Shown: piece after piece, positions 36,216 to 44,334 of the stretch
How positions within the stretch are numbered: the stretch's first letter is position 1
How the letters are laid out: every line of letters starts with the position of its first letter
Assembly (NCBI GenBank): GCA_934647195.1
Contig: CAKUFD010000004.1
Location: forward strand, 124,001 to 188,000
DNA from: an uncultured Collinsella sp.
GTDB lineage: Bacteria > Actinomycetota > Coriobacteriia > Coriobacteriales > Coriobacteriaceae
Direction: 5' to 3'
DNA: 64,000 bases
Program-made: the position numbers and the translations under genes
The notes under the pieces: generated by a model
The model's input: the letters and a program-made list of their open reading frames with translations, nothing else
Told to the model about the DNA's origin: nothing
Database searches by the model: none

Positions 36216-36898
36216 GTGAGCAGGATGAGGTTTTCGACCGCGACTCCTCTTTGGACGAGCGTGCCTTTGAGCTGCAAGGGACGTTTCGCACCGTCCTCGA
36301 CTGCATGGCGCGTCCCGGCGAGGTTTGCCGCTTGTCTGTCACGGATGCCTATGAGGCGGAGGCCAAGCGCTGCGGCGTATTCCCCGCGACGCTGAGGCTG
36401 GCCGATATGCTGCTTGATAGCGGTACGACCTTCTGCGTGGCATTGGGCTACGAGCGCGCCGCTCGGCAGATTGCGAGCCGGACGCATGTGACGCCTGCGG
36501 CGCTTGACGTGGCTGCATGCGTGATCGTTCCGGAGGCTTTCCGGGGCGAGGACGCGGCGAGTACGGTTGCCGAGCTTACGGCGGGGACCCTTGAGCAACC
36601 GCATCGCGGTGCAACGGCTATCGTCGAGTGCTCCGTGCTTTTAGGACTGGATGCGCAGGGTATGCGCGTGGGCTCCGCTTCTCATGCGCGCGCCAAGAGC
36701 GCTTGGGAACTCATAGGCCCTGGCATCGATGGCGCCGCGCACTTCTCCTGCGATCGCGGTGACGTATTGCGTGCGCGCGTTGCGCGCATGGACGAGTTCC
36801 CCTGCGGCATCGACCTGATGTTTGTGGATGGATTTGGCCATATTGCCGCCGTTCCCCGTTCCAGCGCTTGCAGGGAGGTTGAATCATGGGATATGTAG
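36212..36898 (+). CDS. phnH: C-P lyase core subunit PhnH
   Basis: PhnH subunit of the C-P lyase core. FRTVLDCMARPGEVCRL near residue 28 and a C-terminal FPCGIDLMFVDGFGHIAAVPRS are characteristic. 228 aa. No catalytic residues of its own are expected; it works within the core complex. It overlaps phnG by four bases and phnI by 13. Confidence 0.93.
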   Translation: MSEQDEVFDRDSSLDERAFELQGTFRTVLDCMARPGEVCRLSVTDAYEAEAKRCGVFPATLRLADMLLDSGTTFCVALGYERAARQIASRTHVTPAALDVAACVIVPEAFRGEDAASTVAELTAGTLEQPHRGATAIVECSVLLGLDAQGMRVGSASHARAKSAWELIGPGIDGAAHFSCDRGDVLRARVARMDEFPCGIDLMFVDGFGHIAAVPRSSACREVESWDM

Positions 36899-38052
36899 CC
36901 GTTTCCGGCGGCGAGCAGGCAATCGCCGCGTCGCTTGAGCTGCTTGAGCGCGAACGCGTTGCGGGCGGCCGTGCGCTTGATCCCGCGCTCATCATCGAGG
37001 CCATGCCGCATGCGGTCGAGCAGGTGCAGTCTGAGGGCTCTGTTTGGGCTCCCGAGGTTGCCGCGATCGCACTCAAGCAGGCATCGGGTTCTATCGAGGA
37101 AGCTGTCTTTTTGGTGCGCGCCTACCGCTCTACCCTCGAGCGTCTCTACACATCGCGCGTGATCGATACGGGCGAGATGCGCGTTTCGCGCCGCATCTCC
37201 GCGGCCTTCAAAGATATCGAGGGCGGTCAGATCTTGGGTGCAACCCGCGATTACAGCCATCGCCTTATCAACTTCGATTTGAGCGAGGAGGAAGATGCCG
37301 ATGTCCGTGCCGCTCGTGCTGCAATCGATGAGCGCTTGGACGAAGCTTCCGAGGCTTTTCGCGCTGTGGCCGAGGCGGCACCCCTCGATCGCGTTCCTAA
37401 GGTGTGCGATTACCTGCGCCGGATCGGCATGATTCGTCCGTGTGCCGTGGACGATACCGAACCCATCGACATCACCAAGACTCCGCTTTCCACGCCGGCG
37501 CCCCGCAGCGTTATCCTGCAGGCTCTTTCGCGCGGGCTTACCCAGGCGGTCGTCGCCATCGGATATGCTGCTATCTGCGGCTTTGGCATCTCCCATCCCA
37601 CGGTGGGCGAGCTGCGTCGCGGCAGCGTGCCGGTGACGATCGATGCTCCCGGTGCCGACCCCGCCCAGGCTTCTGCCGACGACGCGTACTATCTGGGTGC
37701 GCTTCCGGTCTGTGAGGTCGAAAGCCTGATTGCCGACGACGAGGTTACCGAGACAGGCGAGCACGTGAGCGCGCTCGATGTGGGTTACGGCCTCGTTACC
37801 GGCAGCGACGAGAGCAAAGCCATCGCCATGAGCGTCCTCGACCATTCGCTGCGCGTTGATGATGTGCGCTATCCCACGCAGGACCAAGAGTTCGTGCTCT
37901 ATCACATCGATGGCGTGGAGGCCACGGGCTTTATCAGCCATCTCAAGCTGCCGCACTACGTGACGTTCCAAAGCAAGCTCGATGCGGCTCTGCGTTCCAT
38001 GAATCATGTCGAGGAGCAGAAGGAGGGCGGTTCCTGTGCAGCGCAACTATAA
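36886..38052 (+). CDS. phnI: C-P lyase core subunit PhnI (nucleosidase)
   Basis: With PhnG, PhnH and PhnL it displaces adenine from ATP with phosphonate, giving ribose 1-phosphonate 5-triphosphate. The start GYVAVSGGEQAIAASLELLE and KQASGSIEEAVFLVRAYRST are diagnostic; RRISAAFKDIEGGQILGATRDYSHRL continues the family pattern but is longer than the core motif. 388 aa, normal. Overlaps phnH by 13 bases and phnJ by 17. Confidence 0.95.
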   Translation: MGYVAVSGGEQAIAASLELLERERVAGGRALDPALIIEAMPHAVEQVQSEGSVWAPEVAAIALKQASGSIEEAVFLVRAYRSTLERLYTSRVIDTGEMRVSRRISAAFKDIEGGQILGATRDYSHRLINFDLSEEEDADVRAARAAIDERLDEASEAFRAVAEAAPLDRVPKVCDYLRRIGMIRPCAVDDTEPIDITKTPLSTPAPRSVILQALSRGLTQAVVAIGYAAICGFGISHPTVGELRRGSVPVTIDAPGADPAQASADDAYYLGALPVCEVESLIADDEVTETGEHVSALDVGYGLVTGSDESKAIAMSVLDHSLRVDDVRYPTQDQEFVLYHIDGVEATGFISHLKLPHYVTFQSKLDAALRSMNHVEEQKEGGSCAAQL

Positions 38053-38884
38053 CTTCGCTTTCTTGGATGAGGGTTCCAAGCGCGAGATTCGCCGCGCGAT
38101 TTTGAAAGCCGTTGCCATCCCCGGCTACCAGGTGCCGTTTGCCAGCCGCGAGATGCCTATCGGTCGCGGCTGGGGCACAGGCGGCCTGCAGGTCACCTTG
38201 TCCTGCATCGGTCCCGACGATGTGCTCAAGGTGATTGACCAGGGTTCGGACGCGAGCGTCAACGCCGTGTCCATTAGGAGCCTCGTGCACGAGACCACGG
38301 GCGTCGAGACCACCACGGCCACGGCGGACGCAACTCTTATCCAGAGTCGTCATCGCATCCCCGAGCTCCCGCTGCGCCGTGATCAACTCATGGTGCTGCA
38401 GGTTCCCATGCCTGAGCCCCTGCGTACCTACGAGGCGCGCGAAAGCGTGACGCGCCGCCTGCACGCCGAGGCCGAGTATACCGGCGCTTACCTGGAGCTC
38501 TTTGAGCAGATCGTGCGCTACGGCTCCACCACCACCGGCGCGGACCATCCCGTGATGGTGCAAGACCGTTACGTCATGGCGCCGAGTCCTATTCCGCGTT
38601 TCGATAACCCCAAGCTCAACGATGCCGAGAACCTCTTTTTGTTTGGAGCGGGACGCGAGAAGAAGATCTACGCCGTGCCGCCGCATACCAAAGTCGCATC
38701 GCTCGCCTTTGACGATTATCCCTTTGTGCGAGAGGACTTTGAGGGCAAGCGCTGCTGCATCTGCGGGGTGACGGGCGTCTATATGACTCAGACCATCGAT
38801 CCCGCAACGGGTGAGAAGGCGTGGCAGTGCTCCGATACCGATTATTGCGCAGAGCGTCTTGAGGAGGGCAGAAGCGATGAGTAA
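38036..38884 (+). CDS. phnJ: Carbon-phosphorus lyase PhnJ (radical SAM)
   Basis: Radical SAM enzyme that breaks the C-P bond, releasing the alkane and a cyclic ribose phosphate. The frame opens at 38006, but GTG 38036 has AGGAGGG eight bases upstream and matches the family N-terminus (QRNYNFAFLDEGSKREIR); 282 aa. The four family cysteines fall at C240, C243, C265 and C271, with exactly the spacing of E. coli C241, C244, C266 and C272. The glycyl-radical Gly is G30 in AVAIPGYQVPF, equivalent to E. coli G32. All catalytic residues are kept. Confidence 0.97.
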   Translation: MQRNYNFAFLDEGSKREIRRAILKAVAIPGYQVPFASREMPIGRGWGTGGLQVTLSCIGPDDVLKVIDQGSDASVNAVSIRSLVHETTGVETTTATADATLIQSRHRIPELPLRRDQLMVLQVPMPEPLRTYEARESVTRRLHAEAEYTGAYLELFEQIVRYGSTTTGADHPVMVQDRYVMAPSPIPRFDNPKLNDAENLFLFGAGREKKIYAVPPHTKVASLAFDDYPFVREDFEGKRCCICGVTGVYMTQTIDPATGEKAWQCSDTDYCAERLEEGRSDE

Positions 38885-39761
38885 AGGCACGACGATGCTT
38901 CCCGCTACGGTTCATCATGAGTTTAAGGACGAGGCTCCGGTTTTGTCCGTCCGCCATTTGGCTAAGCGTTTTGGTGCCGGCTGTGACTACTGCCGCGACC
39001 CGCATGCCAAGCTCGAGCGCAACATCTGCCCTGTATGCGGTACGGTGCACGCAGTACGCGACATCTCGCTCGAGGTGCATCGCGGCGAGATTTTGGGCAT
39101 TGTGGGCGAGTCCGGTTCGGGTAAGTCGACGCTCATGCAGTGCCTGTATTTCGATCAGGAGCCCACGGCGGGCGACATGCGCGTCGCTGCATACGACGGA
39201 GGCAGCGGCAACTGCTTCGACCTCTCTCGTCAGCAAAAGCGCCTTATTCGCGATGAGATTTTTGGCATGGTTTACCAAAACCCGTACCTGGGTCTGCGCA
39301 TGAACTTCTCGAGCCTGTCCAATATCGCCGAGAAGCAGATCGCCGCCGGCATCCGCGACATCTCCTCCATGGTCGATCGCGGTCGCGAGCTGCTTGACCG
39401 CGTGAACATCCCCCTGCGCCGTGAGCAAGATCCTCCGCGCGCGTTTTCGGGCGGCATGCAGCAGCGCGTGCAGATTGCCAAGGCGCTCTCCAACCGTCCT
39501 CCCTTGCTGTTCTTGGACGAGGTCACCACCGGCTTGGACCTTTCGGTTCAGGCGCGTGTGCTCGACCTGATCTTGTCGCTGCGACGTGACTTAGGAGTGT
39601 CGATGGTCGTGGTGAGCCATGACCTGGGCGTGATTCGCCTGCTTGCCGACCGCACCATCGTCATGCTCGACGGGCAGGTTATCGAGCATGGCTTGACCGA
39701 CCAGATCATGCAGGACCCCCAACACGCCTACACCCAAGAACTCGTCTATTCGCTTCTTTAG
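38877..39761 (+). CDS. phnK: C-P lyase ATP-binding subunit PhnK
   Basis: ABC-type ATPase that docks on the C-P lyase core. Walker A GESGSGKST, Q-loop VYQNPYLGLR, signature FSGGMQQRVQIAKAL, Walker B LLFLDEVTTGLD and VSHDLG are intact. Between the first strand (LSVRHLAKRF) and AVRDISLEV there is a CDYC...CPVC segment (about residues 37-54), a four-cysteine knuckle absent from E. coli PhnK and probably zinc-binding. The frame opens at 38811, but ATG 38877 lies at the phnJ stop after GAGGAGGG; 294 aa. Confidence 0.95.
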   Translation: MSKGTTMLPATVHHEFKDEAPVLSVRHLAKRFGAGCDYCRDPHAKLERNICPVCGTVHAVRDISLEVHRGEILGIVGESGSGKSTLMQCLYFDQEPTAGDMRVAAYDGGSGNCFDLSRQQKRLIRDEIFGMVYQNPYLGLRMNFSSLSNIAEKQIAAGIRDISSMVDRGRELLDRVNIPLRREQDPPRAFSGGMQQRVQIAKALSNRPPLLFLDEVTTGLDLSVQARVLDLILSLRRDLGVSMVVVSHDLGVIRLLADRTIVMLDGQVIEHGLTDQIMQDPQHAYTQELVYSLL

Positions 39762-39772
39762 GAGGCTCGCCG

Positions 39773-41080
39773 ATGTACGTTATCCGCAACGGAATCATTG
39801 TTCAGCCCGACCGCCTGCTCTTTGGTTACGAGCTTGTGGTCGAAGACGACAAGATCGCCGCGATTCAGCGCCAGGGCAAATTCGATGCGGTCGCCGCGGG
39901 CGCCGGTGTCATCGATGCCCACGGTGGCTATGTCACGCCCGGTCTTGTGGATATCCATTCCGACTATATCGAGACCGTCATCTCGCCGCGCCCGACGGTG
40001 CTCATGGACTTCTCGACGGCATTGTTCGAGGCCGAGCGCGAGCTCATCGCCCATGGCATTACCACCATGTATCACTCGCTTTCGGCATATGCGCAAGACA
40101 TCATGGACACCAAGCCGGTCCGGCGCTGGGAGAACACCGAGAAGATCATGGCGCTCATCGCGGGCTGCAAGCGCACTGAGGGACGTAACGCGCACCTGAT
40201 TCGTCATCGCCTGCACCTGCGCCTCGAGGTCGATAACGTCAATTTGGTCGAACAGGTCGAGGGACATCTGCGCTCGGGTGAGGTGGACGAACTCTCCTTC
40301 ATGGATCACACCCCCGGGCAGGGCCAATATCGCGATATCGAGATCTGGCGCAAGAGCGTTCGCAGCGATCATGAGCTGAGTGACGAAGAGGCGGCGCAGA
40401 TCGTTGCCGCTCAGCAGGCGGCGCCCAAGCTCTCCTTTGAGCAGCTCAAGTACCTTGCCGATGTTGCCCAGGAAAATGGCATTGCGCTTGCAAGCCATGA
40501 TGACGATTCGGTCGAGCATCTGGACCTCATGCGTGAGCTGGGCTGCACGATCTCTGAGTTCCCGGTGAGCCTGGAGGTGGCGCGCGCTGCTCGCGAGCGC
40601 GGCATGTCGACCGTCATGGGAACGCCCAATATCTTGCTGGGAAAGAGCCACTCGGGCAACCTCTCGGCGCGCGAGGCGGTGTCCAACGGCGTGGCGAGCG
40701 TGCTGTGCTCCGATTACTATCCCACGGCAATGCTGCAGAGTGCCTTTGCCCTGCACCATGATTTCAAGCTGCCGCTTGAAGAAGCGTTTGCCATGCTCAC
40801 TATCAATCCGGCGCGCGCCGTGCATGCCGACGACCAGATTGGCAGCCTGGAAGAGGGCAAGAAGGCCGATATCTTGGTCATTCGCGAGGTCGAGGAAGGT
40901 CAGCGAACCTACCCTGTGATCACGGCGACGCTTGTGGACGGTCGCGTGGTCTCGCGCATGTGGTATCCGGCGCTGCCGAGCATGTCTGCCCGCTTTGCCA
41001 CCGACGCCGCGACGATCGCCGAGACCGCCGACCACGTTCCCGCGACTGTGGCGGATGCGGACGGATGGGAGGACAAATAA
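39773..41080 (+). CDS. phnM: RPnTP diphosphatase PhnM
   Basis: Amidohydrolase-superfamily enzyme that removes diphosphate from ribose 1-phosphonate 5-triphosphate before C-P cleavage. The family pattern reads HGGYVTPGLVDIHSDYIE, FSTALFEAERELIAHGITTMYHSLS, MDHTPGQGQYRD, ALASHDDDS and TINPARAVHADDQIGSLEEGKKADILV. 435 aa. GGAGG lies before the ATG. Its stop overlaps the phnL start by one base. Here phnM precedes phnL, the reverse of the E. coli order. Confidence 0.94.
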   Translation: MYVIRNGIIVQPDRLLFGYELVVEDDKIAAIQRQGKFDAVAAGAGVIDAHGGYVTPGLVDIHSDYIETVISPRPTVLMDFSTALFEAERELIAHGITTMYHSLSAYAQDIMDTKPVRRWENTEKIMALIAGCKRTEGRNAHLIRHRLHLRLEVDNVNLVEQVEGHLRSGEVDELSFMDHTPGQGQYRDIEIWRKSVRSDHELSDEEAAQIVAAQQAAPKLSFEQLKYLADVAQENGIALASHDDDSVEHLDLMRELGCTISEFPVSLEVARAARERGMSTVMGTPNILLGKSHSGNLSAREAVSNGVASVLCSDYYPTAMLQSAFALHHDFKLPLEEAFAMLTINPARAVHADDQIGSLEEGKKADILVIREVEEGQRTYPVITATLVDGRVVSRMWYPALPSMSARFATDAATIAETADHVPATVADADGWEDK

Positions 41081-41814
41081 TGGGCGATGTGACCGAATTC
41101 GTTGAGCCCGAAGCGCGCCCGCTCCTTGCAATCGAGGATCTTTCCAAGGGCTTTACCCTGCATGCCGCCGACCGTCGTGTGCGCGGCTGTGAACATATTT
41201 CGCTGAGCGTGCAGCCGGGTGAGTTCGTGGGCGTTACCGGCCGTTCGGGTTCGGGCAAGTCCACGATCCTCAAGTGCATCTACCGCACGAACCTGCCGGA
41301 GAGCGGCCACATTATGTACGATTCCGAGGCTTTTGGCCCGGTCGACCTCGCAACGCTCGATGAGCGTCGTGTGATCTACCTGCGCAATTACGAGATCGGT
41401 TACGTCTCTCAGTTCCTCGATGTCGTGCCGCGCACCACGGCCCGCGAAATCGTGCGCGCGAGCGCTGCCGAGGCATTCGCCGACGAGGATGCAATTGAGG
41501 AAGAAACGACGCGCATGCTCGAACACTTTGACTTCCCCAAGTCCCTGTGGGATTTGTATCCCAACACGTTCTCGGGCGGCGAGAAGCTACGCCTTAACAT
41601 CGCCCGCGCCATGGTGCGCCGCCCGCGCCTGTTGCTGCTCGACGAGCCCACGGCGAGCCTCGACAATGCGAGCAAGATCAAGGTGCGCGACCTTATCGAG
41701 CAGCTCAAAGCAGGAGGTACCACGATGCTGGGCATCTTCCACGACCTTGAGTTTATGGAGGGTGTCTGCGACCGCGAATACAACATGCAGGCGGGCGGTT
41801 TTGTCGAGGCGTAG
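41080..41814 (+). CDS. phnL: C-P lyase ATP-binding subunit PhnL
   Basis: ABC-type ATPase needed with PhnGHI for the first step of the pathway. Walker A GRSGSGKST, YVSQFLDVVPRTTAREIV Q-loop, FSGGEKLRLNIARAM signature, LLLLDEPTASLD Walker B and GIFHDLEFME. The frame opens at 40960, inside phnM; ATG 41080 after GGGAGGA gives 244 aa, the usual size. No Cys knuckle, unlike PhnK here. Confidence 0.94.
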   Translation: MGDVTEFVEPEARPLLAIEDLSKGFTLHAADRRVRGCEHISLSVQPGEFVGVTGRSGSGKSTILKCIYRTNLPESGHIMYDSEAFGPVDLATLDERRVIYLRNYEIGYVSQFLDVVPRTTAREIVRASAAEAFADEDAIEEETTRMLEHFDFPKSLWDLYPNTFSGGEKLRLNIARAMVRRPRLLLLDEPTASLDNASKIKVRDLIEQLKAGGTTMLGIFHDLEFMEGVCDREYNMQAGGFVEA

Positions 41815-41830
41815 ATAGGGGGGGGAATCC

Positions 41831-42727
41831 ATGGTGGGCGAGCGCTCTGTTAAAGGGTCATATGACTTGCATATCCATTCGGTTTTTTCCGATGGATCGC
41901 AGACGGTCGGCGAGCTGATTGCCGAGGCGCGAGAGCAGGGGCTTGCGGGTATCGCGGTGGTCGATCACGATAGCCTGCGACAGCTCTCGTCCGTGCGAGC
42001 AGAAGCGCGTGCGGCGGGTTTTCCGGTGCTCGCGGGCGTCGAGGCGTCGTGCATCGATGCGGCTTCGGGCCGTAAGGTCCATATCTTGGTCTACGGGCTC
42101 GAGGCTACCCCCGATGGCTCCGGTCCTCTTGAGCGCATCGTGGATGAAACCCTGGCGCTTCGCTGCGCCAATACGCTGTGGCAAGCCTGGACCCTCGAGC
42201 GAGCGGGCGTTGCTCCCTGCGGGCATCCCGCTACGGTTGCCAGCGTGCTCGAGGTTTCGCGTGCGAGCACGGGCGTCTACAAGCAGCATGTCATGCAGGC
42301 GTTGACGGGCCTGTGCTATCGCGATGCCGAGTACCAGCGCATCTATCGGCAGCTATTTAAGGACGGAGGTATCGTCGAGCGCGATATCCCGCAGTATCCC
42401 GAGGTGCTTGAAGTTGTGCGCGCGGCGCGTGAGCAGGGAGGCGTCCCTGTGCTCGCGCATCCTCGGCAGATGAATTCGTGGGATGCGGTGCCCGCATTGG
42501 TCACGGCGGGCCTTATGGGCATCGAGGCGTTTCATCCCGATAACGACGACGCGGCGAGTGCGCGCTGTTTTGAGCTTGCATATCGTTTTGGCCTTATGTG
42601 CACGGGTGGCAGCGACTATCACGGGCGCTATGGCTCGCCCACATGCGTTGGCGAGCGCTTTATCACGCCGGACGAGGGCGGCGATGCCGTCGCTCGCCTA
42701 TTCGAACGTGAGCGTCTGCTCGCATAA
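41831..42727 (+). CDS. phnPP: PHP-domain cyclic ribose-phosphate phosphodiesterase, copy 1
   Basis: Polymerase-and-histidinol-phosphatase family metalloenzyme. The expected role is to open 5-phosphoribosyl 1,2-cyclic phosphate, the product of PhnJ, as shown for a PHP enzyme from the phn operon of Eggerthella lenta; it would replace PhnP, which is missing here. Metal ligands: DLHIHSVFSDG, VVDHDS, Glu in LAGVEAS, HILVYGLEA, VLAHPRQ and GSDYHGR. 298 aa, cytoplasmic. It follows phnL by 16 bp. A second copy with the same core segments lies beyond phnO. Assignment to this activity rests on context and recalled literature. Confidence 0.8.
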   Translation: MVGERSVKGSYDLHIHSVFSDGSQTVGELIAEAREQGLAGIAVVDHDSLRQLSSVRAEARAAGFPVLAGVEASCIDAASGRKVHILVYGLEATPDGSGPLERIVDETLALRCANTLWQAWTLERAGVAPCGHPATVASVLEVSRASTGVYKQHVMQALTGLCYRDAEYQRIYRQLFKDGGIVERDIPQYPEVLEVVRAAREQGGVPVLAHPRQMNSWDAVPALVTAGLMGIEAFHPDNDDAASARCFELAYRFGLMCTGGSDYHGRYGSPTCVGERFITPDEGGDAVARLFERERLLA

Positions 42728-42739
42728 GGGGGCACTGCC

Positions 42740-43165
42740 ATGGTGATTCGGCCTGCGGTTGCATGCGATGCGGCAGCGGTTTACAAGCTGCTGTGCCAGC
42801 TCGAAGATACCTGTTTTGACCGTGCAGCATTTGATGCTCGTTTTGCATGGCAGCTTGAAAGCCCTGCGTTTTGTGGCTTTGTCCTTGTCGACGAAGACGA
42901 GGTCGCCGGCTTTATCAACGTTCGTGTTGAGCGGCAGCTGCACCATGAGCGTCCGGTGGCAGAAATCTGCGAGCTGGTGGTTGATGCCGAAAACCGAGGC
43001 TCCGGGCGAGGCAGGCAACTGTTTGAGGAGGCGGTCGCATATGCGCGAACATGTGGCTGCGAGGGCATCGAAGTCACTTCGAACGATAGGCGCGCTCGGG
43101 CCCATCGCTTCTATGAGGCGCGGGGGATGGAGCGTACGCACGTCAAGCTTACGATGGGATTGTAG
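42740..43165 (+). CDS. phnO: Aminoalkylphosphonate N-acetyltransferase, PhnO-like
   Basis: GNAT acetyltransferase resembling E. coli PhnO along its whole length: VIRPAVACDAAAVYKLLCQLE at the start (split here from a longer match), RQLHHERPVAEICELVVD, the acetyl-CoA loop ENRGSGRGRQL, EVTSNDRRARAHRFYEARG. 141 aa. PhnO acetylates aminomethylphosphonate and similar compounds, allowing their use or detoxification. It lies 12 bp after the first PHP gene; a 95-bp gap separates the second. Confidence 0.85.
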   Translation: MVIRPAVACDAAAVYKLLCQLEDTCFDRAAFDARFAWQLESPAFCGFVLVDEDEVAGFINVRVERQLHHERPVAEICELVVDAENRGSGRGRQLFEEAVAYARTCGCEGIEVTSNDRRARAHRFYEARGMERTHVKLTMGL

Positions 43166-43259
43166 GCTCGGCATCTTTTGCGACGTGTGGTCAATCGATG
43201 CGCTTGCGTGTGCGGCAACGGTGTAGGATTGCCTCAACCATCACGAGAGGGAGGGTTCT

Positions 43260-44228
43260 ATGTCTAAGAAAAAGCCTTGTGCGCTTAAGGGAACCGCGGC
43301 GGCGATTGCTGCCATTCCGTATCACGAGCCGCAGCAGGCAGATAATCGCTGCCTTGAGGGCTCATGGGATCTGCACACCCATTCGACGTTCTCGGATGGC
43401 GAATATACAGTAGACGAGCTTATCGAGCAGGCGCGTGCTTGCGGTTTGGCGCGTCTGGCCATCACTGATCACGATAGCGTGTCTCAGCTGTCCTACATTC
43501 GCGATCGAGCATGCGCCCTCGACTTCCCGGTGCTTGCGGGGTGTGAGGTTTCTACTATCAACCCCAAGACCGGCAAGAAGGTACACATCCTGGCGTATGG
43601 CCTTGAGGCTACATCCGATGGATCGGGTCCGCTTGAGCGCATCGTGGCCCAAACGCAGTACCTGCGCACGGCGAATAGCCTGTGGCAGGCTTGGCGTCTC
43701 AAGCAGGCGGACGTTGAGTTCTCGGGCAAGCGCCTTTCCATCGATGAGGTTTGCGAGGTTGCTGGCCAAAGCACGAGCGTCTACAAGACGCATATCATGC
43801 AGGCGCTGACGGGACGCCCTAAAAACGATCCCGACTATCAGTTCTGCTGGGATGTGTTCTTCAAGAAAGACGGCATCGCCGCGCGTTCTATCGAGTACCC
43901 CAAGGTCAAAAAGGTGGTGCGCGCCATTCGCGAGCAGGGCGGCGTACCGGTACTCGCCCATCCGGGGCAAAAAGACTCGTGGTCTGCCATTCCCGATCTG
44001 ATTCCCTGCGGCCTTATGGGCATCGAGGCATATCATCCTTCGCATACACCAGAAGACGTTGCCCAGGCCTTTGAGGCTGCGGAGCGTTTTGGCTTGTTCA
44101 TTACCGGCGGCAGCGATTTCCATGGCCGCTATAGCTCTGCTCCTTGTCTGGGCGCTGCGTACCTGGCGCCGCAGGAGGCCACCGAGCGCCTGGAGGCACT
44201 TTTCGAGATTGAACAGACGCTGCGATAG
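43260..44228 (+). CDS. PHP-domain phosphoesterase, copy 2
   Basis: Paralogue of the PHP enzyme before phnO. Both share segments such as GLEAT-DGSGPLERIV and NLWQAW-like text, and keep metal motifs: DLHTHSTFSDG, ITDHDS, GCEVS, VLAHPGQ and GSDFHGR. An extra basic N-terminal extension of about 30 residues (MSKKKPCALKG...) is new; 322 aa. GGGAGGG lies before the ATG. It may share the cyclic-phosphate activity, act on the bisphosphate intermediate, or have a different substrate; sequence alone does not decide. Confidence 0.75.
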   Translation: MSKKKPCALKGTAAAIAAIPYHEPQQADNRCLEGSWDLHTHSTFSDGEYTVDELIEQARACGLARLAITDHDSVSQLSYIRDRACALDFPVLAGCEVSTINPKTGKKVHILAYGLEATSDGSGPLERIVAQTQYLRTANSLWQAWRLKQADVEFSGKRLSIDEVCEVAGQSTSVYKTHIMQALTGRPKNDPDYQFCWDVFFKKDGIAARSIEYPKVKKVVRAIREQGGVPVLAHPGQKDSWSAIPDLIPCGLMGIEAYHPSHTPEDVAQAFEAAERFGLFITGGSDFHGRYSSAPCLGAAYLAPQEATERLEALFEIEQTLR

Positions 44229-44268
44229 GATTCGGAGCCCCTGCCCTCCCGTCCAAAATCGCGGTTGT

Positions 44269-44307
44269 AAAAGAGTCCGTGCAAGACTGTGGTCCTGCGC
44301 GGACTCT
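44269..44307 (-). terminator. Terminator between PHP copy 2 and dacA
   Basis: AGAGTCCG (44272-44279) pairs with CGGACTCT (44300-44307), extended by four more pairs inward. On the minus strand it is followed by four T, so it probably ends dacA; it may also stop the phn operon from the other side, though no T-run is seen there. Confidence 0.6.
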
Positions 44308-44334
44308 CATCATGTATCGATGCGCCGGGACACT

